A stretch of DNA of 64,000 nt from JARICQ01 sp964527205. GTDB taxonomy: Bacteria; Bacillota; Clostridia; Tissierellales; Tissierellaceae. The first letter of the stretch is position 1, and every line of letters starts with the position of its first letter. The notes beneath the pieces were generated by a model that was not told the DNA's origin, ran no database searches, and worked only from the letters and a program-made list of their open reading frames with translations. The stretch is taken from the NCBI GenBank assembly GCA_964527205.1, contig CAZGQG010000003.1, positions 1 through 64,000 on the forward strand, in the 5' to 3' direction. Positions 25,581 through 34,189 of the stretch are shown here, piece by piece. The position numbers were made by a program, and so were the translations under genes.

Positions 25581-26294
25581 TTAATCCTCCCTCACATGAG
25601 TCCCAATTTTTTCACCAATAACAACACTTACAATGTTTTCTGGCTCATCGATTCCAAATACAATTAAAGGTATATTATTGTCCATACAAAGAGATGTAGC
25701 AGTAGAATCCATTATGCCTAAGCCTAGGTTTAAAATATCTATATAAGTTAGTTTTTCAAATTTCTTAGCATCCTTATCCAGCTTAGGATCTGAACTATAA
25801 ATTCCATCTACACCTTTTTTAGCTAGTAATATTACCTCAGCCTCAATTTCAGCAGCCCTTAGGGCAGCTGCAGTATCTGTTGAGAAAAAAGGACTTCCAG
25901 ATCCGGCGGCAAATATTACTACCCTGCCCTTTTCCAAATGTCTTACAGCCCTTCTTCTTATATAAGGCTCTGCAATTTGCTTCATGTCTATAGCTGACTG
26001 GACCCTAGTATCTACATCCATTAGTTCTAGAGAGTCCTGAAAGGCAAGAGCATTCATTACAGTACCTAGCATACCTATATAGTCTGAAGTAGTTCTATCC
26101 ATGTCTACATGTTCCCTACCTCTCCAGAAGTTACCTCCACCAACTACTATAGATACCTGAACTCCAAGTTCATGTAATTTCTTTACCTCTTTGGCTATCC
26201 TATTTACTGTTTCCGTGTCCACTCCAAGACCTTTTTCACCGGCCAGAGATTCTCCACTTATCTTTAGCATTACCCGCTTAAAAATTGGATCCAT
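25581..26294 (-). CDS. pyrH: UMP kinase
   Basis: PyrH phosphorylates UMP to UDP and belongs to the amino-acid kinase fold. The 237-residue protein has KISGESLAGEKG, IVVGGGNFWRGRE, the FAAGSGSPFFSTDTAAALRA block and the C-terminal MDNNIPLIVFG region. It lies between tsf and frr, the conserved order. No PyrR-type attenuator was seen nearby. Confidence 0.97.
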   Translation of the reverse strand: MDPIFKRVMLKISGESLAGEKGLGVDTETVNRIAKEVKKLHELGVQVSIVVGGGNFWRGREHVDMDRTTSDYIGMLGTVMNALAFQDSLELMDVDTRVQSAIDMKQIAEPYIRRRAVRHLEKGRVVIFAAGSGSPFFSTDTAAALRAAEIEAEVILLAKKGVDGIYSSDPKLDKDAKKFEKLTYIDILNLGLGIMDSTATSLCMDNNIPLIVFGIDEPENIVSVVIGEKIGTHVRED

Positions 26295-26326
26295 TAAATC
26301 CCTCCAAATATTAGTATATTAGAATA

Positions 26327-26974
26327 TTAGCCTTGTAGTTGTTTGGAAACCTCATCAGCAAAGTTTTCTTCTCTCTTTTCTAGACCTTCTCCTACTTCGA
26401 ATCTAGCAAATCTTCTAATCTTTAGGTTTTCTCCAATTTTAGATATCTTTTCATTTAATAACTCTTCTATAGTAACATCTGGGTTTTTAATGAATTTTTG
26501 ATCTAACAAACATACTTCTTCAAAGTACTTTTCAATTCTTCCATTAACCATTTGCTCAACAATTTTTTCTGGCTTTCCTTCATTAAGAGCTTGGTTTCTT
26601 AGTACTTCTTTTTCCCTATTTATTTCATCTTCATCTACGTCTTCTCTAGAAACATACTTTGGGTTTGTAGCTGCAACTTGCATAGCCACATCTCTAACAA
26701 ACTCTTGGAATTCTTCTGTTTTTGCTACGAAGTCTGTCTCTGAGTTAACTTCTACCAAAACACCGATTCTTCCACCATGTATATATGAATCTACTAATCC
26801 CTCTGATGCAATTCTTCCAGCTTTTTTAGCTGCTGAAGCCAATCCTTTTTCCCTTAGGAAATCAATTGCCTTTTCAATGTCTCCACCAGTTTCAACTAGG
26901 GCATTCTTACAATCCATCATTCCTGCACCAGTTCTTTCCCTTAACTCTTTTACATCCTTTGCACTTATATTCAT
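26327..26974 (-). CDS. tsf: Elongation factor Ts
   Basis: EF-Ts recycles EF-Tu by exchanging GDP for GTP. It starts with the UBA-like ELRERTGAGMMDCKNALVETGGDIEKAIDFLREKG signature region, followed by GRIGVLVEVNSETDFVAK. At 215 residues it is the short form that lacks most of the coiled-coil insert present in the E. coli protein, which is common in Firmicutes. A ribosome site GGAGGAG precedes the ATG. It is separated from rpsB by an 80-base spacer with overlapping hairpins that may set the S2:EF-Ts ratio. Confidence 0.96.
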   Translation of the reverse strand: MNISAKDVKELRERTGAGMMDCKNALVETGGDIEKAIDFLREKGLASAAKKAGRIASEGLVDSYIHGGRIGVLVEVNSETDFVAKTEEFQEFVRDVAMQVAATNPKYVSREDVDEDEINREKEVLRNQALNEGKPEKIVEQMVNGRIEKYFEEVCLLDQKFIKNPDVTIEELLNEKISKIGENLKIRRFARFEVGEGLEKREENFADEVSKQLQG

Positions 26975-27005
26975 TATATCTCCTCCTAATTTTATCCCAT
27001 ATTGT

Positions 27006-27050
27006 TAAAAATGGTAAGAGTAAGGGAATACCCCTTTAACCCTTACCTTT
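27006..27050 (-). promoter_or_regulatory. rpsB-tsf intercistronic attenuator with alternative hairpins
   Basis: On the minus strand GGTAAG pairs with a distal CTTACC followed by ATTTTT (terminator-like). GTAAGGG in the same 5' arm can instead pair with CCCTTAC, and an inner AAGGG can pair with CCCTT. The pairings are mutually exclusive. The element lies between the rpsB stop and the tsf ribosome site. Confidence 0.6.
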
Positions 27051-27054
27051 TTAT

Positions 27055-27810
27055 CTACTCTTTTACTTCTTTAGTTTCTTCTTTAACTTGCTTTTCTTCT
27101 TCCTTAGCTTGGCTGTCTTCCATTTGCTCACCTTGTTTACCTTCTAAAACTGCATTGGCCATAGTTTCTGTTAAAAGCTTAACAGCTCTTATAGCATCAT
27201 CATTTCCAGGGATTATATAATCTATCTCATCTGGATCACAGTTAGTGTCAACAATAGCAACTACTGGAATTCCAAGTATACGTGCTTCGTTAACTGCTAT
27301 ATATTCCTTACGTGGGTCAACTATGAATAAAACATCTGGTAACTTATTCATTTCCTTGATTCCACCTAAGAATTTCTCTAGTCTTTCAGCTTCATGCTTT
27401 AATTGGATTACTTCTTTTTTAGGTAGTACTTCAAAGATACCATCTTCTTCCATCTTGGATAGTTCATGAAGTCTATTAACTCTCTTTCTAATAGTTTGGT
27501 AGTTTGTAAGCATTCCACCTAACCATCTTTGATTTACATAATGCATATTACATCTCTTTGCTTCATTTTCAATAGCTTCCTGTGCCTGCTTCTTAGTACC
27601 TACAAATAGCACTTCTCCGCCATCTTCTACAATCTCCTTAACTAGATTGTATGCAGTATCTATCATCTTAACTGTTTTTTGTAAGTCAATAATGTAGATT
27701 CCATTTCTTTCTGTAAAAATGTAAGGAGCCATTTTTGGATTCCATCTTCTTGTTTGATGTCCAAAGTGTACCCCTGCTTCTAATAAACTTTTCATTGAAA
27801 CAACTGACAT
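27055..27810 (-). CDS. rpsB: 30S ribosomal protein S2
   Basis: S2 joins late in 30S assembly and recruits S1 or related factors. The canonical block MSVVSMKSLLEAGVHFGHQTRRWNPKM opens the protein; RWLGGMLTNYQTI and FIVDPRKEYIAVNEA follow. The frame extends 12 codons further upstream, but GGAGG eight bases before the ATG at 27808-27810 fixes the start (251 residues). The C-terminus is a Glu/Lys-rich tail of about 25 residues beyond the conserved fold. Expression is from a strong promoter with a leader of about 95 bases. Confidence 0.96.
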   Translation of the reverse strand: MSVVSMKSLLEAGVHFGHQTRRWNPKMAPYIFTERNGIYIIDLQKTVKMIDTAYNLVKEIVEDGGEVLFVGTKKQAQEAIENEAKRCNMHYVNQRWLGGMLTNYQTIRKRVNRLHELSKMEEDGIFEVLPKKEVIQLKHEAERLEKFLGGIKEMNKLPDVLFIVDPRKEYIAVNEARILGIPVVAIVDTNCDPDEIDYIIPGNDDAIRAVKLLTETMANAVLEGKQGEQMEDSQAKEEEKQVKEETKEVKE

Positions 27811-27905
27811 ACTATTCACCTCCGTGTTTTTTTCCTCCACTCTCATCTCTTATCCTAGGGACCCTTTGGGCACTGCCTAGAATATCAAAAAGTGTGTGTA
27901 ATTAC
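27811..27905 (-). promoter_or_regulatory. rpsB leader RNA, candidate S2 autoregulatory structure
   Basis: The roughly 95-base leader contains a stem CTAGG/CCTAG enclosing GCCC-AAA-GGGT, so it can form a compact two-part hairpin, followed by a purine-rich run and GGAGGTG. Autogenous control of rpsB through its leader is known in bacteria. That this is the same kind of element is inference. Confidence 0.4.
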
Positions 27906-27911
27906 TCTAGT

Positions 27912-27949
27912 AGTATAACATATACTTATTTCTAAATCAATAAGTATAT
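27912..27949 (-). promoter_or_regulatory. rpsB-tsf-pyrH-frr promoter with overlapping palindrome
   Basis: The -35 TTGATT (27935-27940) and -10 TATACT (27912-27917) are 17 bases apart. An 11-bp perfect inverted repeat, ATATACTTATT/AATAAGTATAT (27920-27930 and 27939-27949, 8-base gap), covers the -35 and the spacer, as an operator would. Confidence 0.8.
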
Positions 27950-28000
27950 TTAAATAATTCTTTTTTTACTCCACTCCCTATTTATAGGCTTTCACAAAAT

Positions 28001-28026
28001 AAAAGAATAGCCCGGGCTATTCTTTT
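28001..28026 (-). terminator. Terminator at the end of codY
   Basis: A perfect 26-bp palindrome, with arms AAAAGAATAGCCC, overlaps the last codons and stop of codY and gives an A-run before and a T-run after the stem on both strands, so it is bidirectional in form. Confidence 0.88.
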
Positions 28027-28796
28027 TTGTCTAAGAGTTGACCTTTTAATTTATCATTTAAGATCTTTATATGGGTACCCTTCATTCCTAGAGATCTTGA
28101 CTCTATAACTCCTGCAGATTCAAGTTTTCTAAGGGCATTTACAATAACTGATCTTGTAATTCCCACCCTATCAGCAATTTTACTTGCTACTAATAGACCC
28201 TCGTCTCCATCTAATTCATTGAATATATGCTCCATTGCTTCTAATTCAGAATAGGAAAGAGTTCCTATAGCCATCTGTACAACAGATTTCTTTCTAGCTG
28301 CTTCCTCTATTACTTCATTTTCAGATCTTAATATTTCCATGCCTACTATAGTGGCACTGTATTCTCCTAGTATTAAGTCTTCAGCAGTAAATTCCTTTCC
28401 AAATCTTGCAAGTAGCAAGGTTCCCAATCTATTCCCTGCACTGTTAATAGGGATAATAGTAGTTACCTTATCTTGATAATCACACTCTGAAACCTCATCA
28501 AAGACACATTCAGTACTTTCCTTAACATTTTCTCTTGTGTCATTTACGGTTAATAATTCCATATTGTATAGTTTTGGAATTCTTCTTTCCTCAACTATTT
28601 CAGTTTGGATTATATCGCAATCAAAGCCATCAGATAGTTCGTAGCCTAGAACCTTTCCCCTCTTGCTAGCTATATATACATTTGCGTCTAATATTTCACT
28701 AAGTACCTCTGCAAGATGTGAAAAGGACACTGGTTGGGAACCAAATTCCTGTAGTGATTTATTTAACATCCTGGTCTTTTTCAATAATTTTTCCAA
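28017..28796 (-). CDS. codY: GTP- and branched-chain amino acid-sensing global repressor CodY
   Basis: CodY represses starvation genes when GTP and branched-chain amino acids are high. An N-terminal GAF-type ligand domain precedes the winged-helix domain, whose helix-turn-helix ASKIADRVGITRSVIVNALR and following LESAGVIESRSLGMKGTHIK are almost invariant in CodY. The frame opens at GTG 28814, but AGAGGTG lies 5 bases before an in-frame TTG (28794-28796) that yields MEKLLKKTRMLNKSLQ and 259 residues, the usual CodY length. It follows topA directly; trmFO, xerC and hslVU, which intervene in Bacillus, are absent. The promoter carries a CodY-like box. Confidence 0.97.
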   Translation of the reverse strand: MEKLLKKTRMLNKSLQEFGSQPVSFSHLAEVLSEILDANVYIASKRGKVLGYELSDGFDCDIIQTEIVEERRIPKLYNMELLTVNDTRENVKESTECVFDEVSECDYQDKVTTIIPINSAGNRLGTLLLARFGKEFTAEDLILGEYSATIVGMEILRSENEVIEEAARKKSVVQMAIGTLSYSELEAMEHIFNELDGDEGLLVASKIADRVGITRSVIVNALRKLESAGVIESRSLGMKGTHIKILNDKLKGQLLDKKE

Positions 28797-28866
28797 TTTA
28801 ACACCTCTTTTCACTTATTTTTACATTTAACCTCTATACCTTTATATCATTACCCATTGCATATCT

Positions 28867-28902
28867 ATTTTAATCTATAATTGTGGAAATGTACAGAAAA
28901 TT
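28867..28902 (-). promoter_or_regulatory. codY promoter with CodY-box-like autoregulatory site
   Basis: A -35 TGTACA (28890-28895) and -10 TAAAAT (28867-28872) are 17 bases apart. Covering the -35 is AATTTTCTGTACATT (28888-28902), which matches the CodY consensus AATTTTCWGAAAATT at 13 of 15 positions. Confidence 0.65.
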
Positions 28903-28918
28903 TTTACTTTTCCATTAC

Positions 28919-31000
28919 TTATTTGTCTATATTCTCTGAATACTTACATTCCTTGTTGGTACATTGGATTTTATTTCCCTTTTTACTCCTCTTTATAACC
29001 ATTAAACTATCACATTCTGGGCATTTCTTCTCCACAGGCTCATTCCAGGATACAAAGTCACACTTTGGATATTGATTGCATCCATAAAATACCCTGCCCT
29101 TTTTAGATTTTCTCCTTATTACTTCTCCACCACATTTTGGGCATTTTACATTTATCTTATCTACTATGGCCTTTGTATTCTTACAGTCTGGATAGCCAGG
29201 ACAAGCCATGAACTTTCCATACCTTCCATGCTTTATAACCATCATCTTGCCGCACTTTTCACAGGGAACATCTGTTACCTCGTCCTCTATTTCAATGGCT
29301 ACAATCTTCTCATCTGCATTTTTCATTAAAAGATCAAAGTCCTTATAGAAGTCTGCAACTACATCCTTCCATTTAAGGTCCCCATCTGCAACCTCATCTA
29401 GTTTTTCCTCTAACTCTGCAGTAAACTCTTCATTTATAACATCTTTAAAGTATTCTACTAAAAGATCATTTACTAGAAAACCTAACTCTGTTGGAGCAAA
29501 GCTCCTGCTTTCAAATTCCACATAATTTCTAGCTAGGATTGTACCTATGGTTGGGGAATAGGTACTAGGTCTTCCTATACCTAATTCTTCCAAGGTCTTA
29601 ATCAGAGAAGCCTCTGTATATCTTCCCGGTGGCTTGGTGAAATGTTGATTAGGCTTTATATCTTCTAAACTTAACTTGTCTCCCTTTTTTAGGACGGGCA
29701 GTCTTGAATCCTTTTCTTCCTCATCAGCAGATTGATATACCTTTAAAAATCCATCAAAACTAAGTATGGATCCATTGGCCTTAAAGATTATATCATTGCT
29801 GGTTGCAACTATGGAATAGGTATCATAGACAGCTGGCTTCATCTGTGATGATATTAGCCTTTCCCATATAAGCTTATATAGCCTGTATTGGTCCTTAGTA
29901 AGGGAATCCTTTATCATAATAGGTTCCTTCACTATATAAGTTGGCCTTATGGCCTCATGGGCATCCTGCTCTTTTTTAGACTTCTTTGCATAGGTCCTTC
30001 CACCATTGGAATACTCTTTTCCATATTTTTCTGTAATTAAAGCCTTGGCTACACCTACAGCTTCTCCTGATAATCTGGTTGAGTCAGTTCTCATATAGGT
30101 TATAAGTCCTATAGTTCCCTCTCCCTTTATATCAATACCCTCATAAAGCTGCTGGGCTACCATCATGGTTTTCTTTGTAGAAAACCTTAATTTCTTTGAA
30201 GCATCCTGTTGCAGGGTACTTGTAGTATAGGGTAGGTAGGGATTTCTTCTCTTCTTACCCTTCTTAACATCACTAACCTGAAAATCTTCCCTGTCAATCC
30301 TGTCTAGGATAGCATCTACTTCTTCCTTGGAATTAAGGTCTAACTTCTTTTCCTTGCCCTCTTCCATTTCTCCGTAAAATTTAGCTTCAAAGCTTTCCTT
30401 GTCCTTGGCCAGGTCTGCAATTATACTCCAGTATTCTTCAGGCTTAAATTCATTTATTTCTATATCCCTATCGCAGATTAACTTAAGGGCTACACTTTGT
30501 ACCCTTCCAGCACTAAGTCCCTTTCTTATCTTTCTCCATAGGAGAGGACTTATCTTATAACCTACCAGTCTATCTAAAATACGCCTAGCTTGCTGGGCAT
30601 CAACTAGGTCCTGGTCTATTTGTCTTGGATTATTCATTGCTTTTTTAATTGCTTCCTTGGTTATCTCATTAAATTCAACCCTTACATTGTCCTTATTATC
30701 TAGCTTTAAAATATGGGCTAGATGCCATGAAATAGCTTCTCCCTCTCTGTCAGGGTCAGTGGCCAGAAAGATCTCATCAGCTTTTTTTGCATGGGCCTTT
30801 AGTTCCTTTACAACAGGTCCCTTACCTCTTATAGTTATATACCTTGGTTCAAAGTTATTTTCCACATCAATACCTAACATGGACTTAGGCAGGTCCCTTA
30901 CGTGTCCTACAGATGCAACTACCTTATATTTTTTTCCTAATATTTTACCAATTGTTTTTGCCTTAGCAGGTGATTCCACCACTACTAATTTTTTCTGCAA
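28919..31000 (-). CDS. topA: DNA topoisomerase I (type IA)
   Basis: TopA relaxes negative supercoils. The TOPRIM domain opens with VVVESPAKAKTIGKILG and contains the metal-binding DPDREGEAI. The active-site tyrosine is in GLITYMRTDSTR. Three C-terminal four-cysteine zinc ribbons follow (beginning PCEKCGK, CPKCGG and CPECDS). Length is 693 residues. The start is TTG (30998-31000), with GGAGGTG seven bases upstream. It follows dprA after 24 bases. Confidence 0.96.
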   Translation of the reverse strand: MQKKLVVVESPAKAKTIGKILGKKYKVVASVGHVRDLPKSMLGIDVENNFEPRYITIRGKGPVVKELKAHAKKADEIFLATDPDREGEAISWHLAHILKLDNKDNVRVEFNEITKEAIKKAMNNPRQIDQDLVDAQQARRILDRLVGYKISPLLWRKIRKGLSAGRVQSVALKLICDRDIEINEFKPEEYWSIIADLAKDKESFEAKFYGEMEEGKEKKLDLNSKEEVDAILDRIDREDFQVSDVKKGKKRRNPYLPYTTSTLQQDASKKLRFSTKKTMMVAQQLYEGIDIKGEGTIGLITYMRTDSTRLSGEAVGVAKALITEKYGKEYSNGGRTYAKKSKKEQDAHEAIRPTYIVKEPIMIKDSLTKDQYRLYKLIWERLISSQMKPAVYDTYSIVATSNDIIFKANGSILSFDGFLKVYQSADEEEKDSRLPVLKKGDKLSLEDIKPNQHFTKPPGRYTEASLIKTLEELGIGRPSTYSPTIGTILARNYVEFESRSFAPTELGFLVNDLLVEYFKDVINEEFTAELEEKLDEVADGDLKWKDVVADFYKDFDLLMKNADEKIVAIEIEDEVTDVPCEKCGKMMVIKHGRYGKFMACPGYPDCKNTKAIVDKINVKCPKCGGEVIRRKSKKGRVFYGCNQYPKCDFVSWNEPVEKKCPECDSLMVIKRSKKGNKIQCTNKECKYSENIDK

Positions 31001-31024
31001 AAATAAACACCTCCAATAATACTC

Positions 31025-32122
31025 CTAAAGAATTGTAAAGATCCTACCACTTAATTCCCTTACAATTCCCTTTAACTCTAAAATAGTTAAGATACTCATT
31101 AACTCTCCTATATCTATTCCTGTCTTATAGGAAATCTCATCACAGTGGATAGCTTCTTCCTGGATACAATTTATTACCCTTATTTCCAGGTCACTGAAAT
31201 CATCTGGATTAACTTTGTTTTTCACTGTATTGTCCCGCTTAAGCTGACTAAGCTGGTATATTTCTTCTAAGACATTATCTATATCAACTAGGGGTATGGC
31301 CCCGTCCCTTATTAATTTATTGGTTCCCTGGCTAAAGATACTATTTATATTGCCAGGTAGGGCAAATACATCTCTCCCTTGGTTTGCAGCATGACTAGCT
31401 GTAATAAGGGTCCCAGATTTTTCCTGGGCCTCAATTACTAGTATACCCAAAGAAAGTCCTGATATGATTCTATTTCTCTGGGGAAAATTATAGGCAAAGG
31501 GCTGGGTTCCCAGTGGAAACTCAGTGATTACAGCACCATTTCCCTCTATTTCCCTATAGAGACCCTTGTTTTTACTAGGATAGACCTTGTCTATACCTGT
31601 TCCAAGTACGGCTATGGTCCTGCCTCCATTTTCCAAGGCACTCCTATGGGCTATGGTATCTATTCCATTGGCCAGGCCACTTACTACAGTAATGCCTAGC
31701 TGGACTAATTCCCGGGAAAACTTTTCTGCAGCCCATTTCCCGTAGTTGGTAGACTTTCTAGAGCCAACTATTCCAATAGCTAAATTATCCTCTTCTATAA
31801 TACTTCCTTTGCTCCAGATTACATTAGGCTTATCTTCCAAATCCATAAGGTTTCTAGGATAGGATTGATCTAATAGGGTTAAAATTTCTACCCCTTCACC
31901 CTCTATCTTAAGAAATAATTTCTCTAAATAAGCTAGATTCCTATTTTTAAAAATCTTATCTACATTAGCTTGACTAAATAAATTCATATTTTCTAGCTTC
32001 ATTTTATCAATATACCATAAATCTCCTAAATTTGGAAATATTTGGATTAATTTACTTATATTATAATTGCCAATATTTAAACTATTAAGCCATATTAAGA
32101 TTTCCCTATCCCCTATATTCAA
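31025..32122 (-). CDS. dprA: DNA processing protein DprA (Smf)
   Basis: DprA binds incoming single-stranded DNA during natural transformation and loads RecA. The Rossmann-like domain shows GIVGSRKSTNYG, VVSGLANGIDTIAHRSAL, TIAVLGTGIDKVYP, FPQRNRIISGLS and SGTLITASHA, all characteristic. An N-terminal SAM-like region precedes it and a winged helix (CDEISYKTGIDIGELMSIL) follows. The most likely start is TTG at 32120-32122 with GGGGGT eight bases upstream, two bases after the yifB stop. The presence of dprA and yifB does not prove competence, since no pilus or uptake genes are visible. Confidence 0.93.
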   Translation of the reverse strand: MNIGDREILIWLNSLNIGNYNISKLIQIFPNLGDLWYIDKMKLENMNLFSQANVDKIFKNRNLAYLEKLFLKIEGEGVEILTLLDQSYPRNLMDLEDKPNVIWSKGSIIEEDNLAIGIVGSRKSTNYGKWAAEKFSRELVQLGITVVSGLANGIDTIAHRSALENGGRTIAVLGTGIDKVYPSKNKGLYREIEGNGAVITEFPLGTQPFAYNFPQRNRIISGLSLGILVIEAQEKSGTLITASHAANQGRDVFALPGNINSIFSQGTNKLIRDGAIPLVDIDNVLEEIYQLSQLKRDNTVKNKVNPDDFSDLEIRVINCIQEEAIHCDEISYKTGIDIGELMSILTILELKGIVRELSGRIFTIL

Positions 32123-32124
32123 AA

Positions 32125-33654
32125 TCAAGACCCCCAATACTTATTATCTAAAGCCCTGTATCTTATGGCTTCTAAAACATGCTTGTCCCTAATCTCTATT
32201 TCTCCCTCTAGATCAGCTATGGTTCTAGCTAGTTTAAGTAATTTATTATAGGTTCTTGCGGAAAAATTAAATCTTTTAAAGGCCTGGTTCATTAAATCCT
32301 GGGACTTCTTATCCAGCACACAGTATTTCTTTATGGACTTTACTGGTATTTGAGAATTGCTAGTAATTCCAAGATCTGCAAATCTTTCTAACTGCATTTC
32401 CCTGGCCCTGGCAACTCTTCTTCTCATGTCCTTAGAGGATTCTTCCTTGCCTGTGCTATTAAGCTCCTCATATTTCACAGGGGACACCTCTATATGGATA
32501 TCTATCCTATCTAAGAGAGGATTGCTAATCCTTCCCAAGTACCTATCTATACTTGACTGACTACATGTACATTCATGTAGGGGGTCACCTAGATAGCCGC
32601 AAGGACAGGGATTCATACTGGCAATCAACATAAAGTTAGATGGAAAAATAAGGCTTGCCTTGGCCCTTGATATACTTACAAATCCATCCTCCAGGGGCTG
32701 CCTTAGCACCTCTAAGACGGATTTTTTAAATTCTGGTAATTCATCTAAAAATAAAACCCCATTATGGGAAAGTGACACTTCACCTGGCTTTGGAACTCTT
32801 CCTCCACCAATTAAGGCTACTGCTGAGGCAGTATGGTGAGGTGCTCTAAATTGTCTTCTTTGAATTAAATTGTTAGAAGGGAGCAAGCCGGATATGCTAT
32901 ATATCTTTGTAACCTCTATTGCTTCCTCAAAGCTAAGCTCAGGCATAATTGTGGGAAGCCTTCTAGCAGCCATGGTCTTTCCTGCTCCAGGAGGCCCTAT
33001 GATCAGGCAATTATGAAAGCCTGCAGCAGCTATTTCCAAGGCTCTTTTAAGACCTCTTTGGCCCTTTATATCTGAAAAATCTAAAAGAGATTCTCCATCT
33101 TCTTCTATATTATTAATTTCATTTTCATATGCTTCAATATGTAATTCCTTATTCAAATAATCCACTGCTTGTTTTAAAGTCCTAACTGGAATTATATCAA
33201 TTCCCTGAATAATTCCACACTCCCTCCTATTTTCATAGGGAAGGATGCACTTTGATTTCCCTGCCTGTCTCATGGCTATAACCATGGGAAGGGCGCCTTC
33301 TATGGGATTTAGCTTGCCATCTAGGGACAGTTCACCTATTAGTATATAGTCATCCATATTATCCCCTTGAATCAGTCCAGAAGAGCTTAGGATGCCTATG
33401 GCAATTGCCAGGTCAAGCTGAGAGCCTTCTTTTTTTAGATTAGCAGGAGCCAAATTAATGGTTATCCTACTAAGGGGAAATTCATAGCCACTATTTTTTA
33501 TAGCTGACCTAACCCTTTCCTTGGATTCCCTTATGGATATATCTGGGAGCCCAACTATATTAAAGCTTGGTATACCCCTGGAAAGATCTGTCTCCACATC
33601 TACATTCCAACCATCTAAGCCCTGAAGTACACAAGTATTTATCTTGGAATACAT
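32125..33654 (-). CDS. yifB: YifB/ComM family Mg-chelatase-like AAA ATPase
   Basis: ComM-type helicases promote branch migration during integration of transforming DNA. The N-terminal Lon-like region (INTCVLQGLDGWNVDVETDL) is followed by an AAA domain with Walker A IIGPPGAGKTMAARRLP, FRAPHHTASAVALIGGG, LDELPEF and the CPCGYLGDPLHEC zinc motif. The frame extends to a GTG at 33663, but AAGGGGTG marks the ATG at 33652-33654 (509 residues). It lies between yraN and dprA, a conserved arrangement. Confidence 0.93.
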   Translation of the reverse strand: MYSKINTCVLQGLDGWNVDVETDLSRGIPSFNIVGLPDISIRESKERVRSAIKNSGYEFPLSRITINLAPANLKKEGSQLDLAIAIGILSSSGLIQGDNMDDYILIGELSLDGKLNPIEGALPMVIAMRQAGKSKCILPYENRRECGIIQGIDIIPVRTLKQAVDYLNKELHIEAYENEINNIEEDGESLLDFSDIKGQRGLKRALEIAAAGFHNCLIIGPPGAGKTMAARRLPTIMPELSFEEAIEVTKIYSISGLLPSNNLIQRRQFRAPHHTASAVALIGGGRVPKPGEVSLSHNGVLFLDELPEFKKSVLEVLRQPLEDGFVSISRAKASLIFPSNFMLIASMNPCPCGYLGDPLHECTCSQSSIDRYLGRISNPLLDRIDIHIEVSPVKYEELNSTGKEESSKDMRRRVARAREMQLERFADLGITSNSQIPVKSIKKYCVLDKKSQDLMNQAFKRFNFSARTYNKLLKLARTIADLEGEIEIRDKHVLEAIRYRALDNKYWGS

Positions 33655-33707
33655 ATAATACACCCCTTAAAATTAATCTACTATCTAGGCAATAGTATAG
33701 GTCTATT

Positions 33708-34070
33708 TTAATGTCCATAAAAAGCATTATCTATATGATTGATCTTAATATCTTCTCCTAAATAAACTTCCATAACATCATATCTAGGCTGATAGTTTAG
33801 ATATTTTCTAGAATTCATATAGATTTGGGATGAGTTGATTATTTTATTTTGTTTGCTCCTATTTACAGCTTCACAGGGAAGTCCGTATTTTGTACTGGTC
33901 CTTGTCTTCACCTCTATAAATGCTATTATTTCCCTGGTCTTATCCAGGGCTATAATATCTATTTCTCCTAATTTATTTCTATAATTTAAATCTAAAATAA
34001 GGTAGCCCCTAGCTACCAGATAGGATTTACATAAGGATTCTCCTCTTTTTCCCTTGGAAATATTTGTCAT
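33708..34070 (-). CDS. yraN: YraN family endonuclease-like protein (UPF0102)
   Basis: This 120-residue protein has the restriction-nuclease-like core of UPF0102: GKRGESLCKSYLVARGY, NYRNKLGEIDIIA, and FIEVKTRTSTKYG with the E-x-K pair, then AVNRSKQNKI. Its function is unknown, although the fold resembles Holliday-junction nucleases. It is first in a unit with yifB, dprA and topA, so a DNA recombination role is plausible. ATG has AGAGGTG at 7 bases and a strong promoter lies upstream. Confidence 0.9.
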   Translation of the reverse strand: MTNISKGKRGESLCKSYLVARGYLILDLNYRNKLGEIDIIALDKTREIIAFIEVKTRTSTKYGLPCEAVNRSKQNKIINSSQIYMNSRKYLNYQPRYDVMEVYLGEDIKINHIDNAFYGH

Positions 34071-34124
34071 AAGATCACCTCTTAGATCTAAACTTTAGAA
34101 ACAAAATCACAATATCATATATCT

Positions 34125-34153
34125 ATTTTAACCACTATAGGCAAAATTTTCAA
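34125..34153 (-). promoter_or_regulatory. yraN-yifB-dprA-topA promoter
   Basis: TTGAAA (34148-34153) and TAAAAT (34125-34130) are separated by exactly 17 bases, about 48 bases upstream of the yraN start. Confidence 0.8.
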
Positions 34154-34169
34154 TCTATTTATGAGATAA

Positions 34170-34189
34170 ATAAGGATTTAAATCCTTAT
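34170..34189 (-). terminator. Palindromic terminator after rnhB
   Basis: ATAAGGATTTAAATCCTTAT is a perfect 20-bp palindrome overlapping the rnhB stop codon. The following minus-strand sequence, TTATCTC, is only weakly T-rich, so efficiency may be low. Confidence 0.6.
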
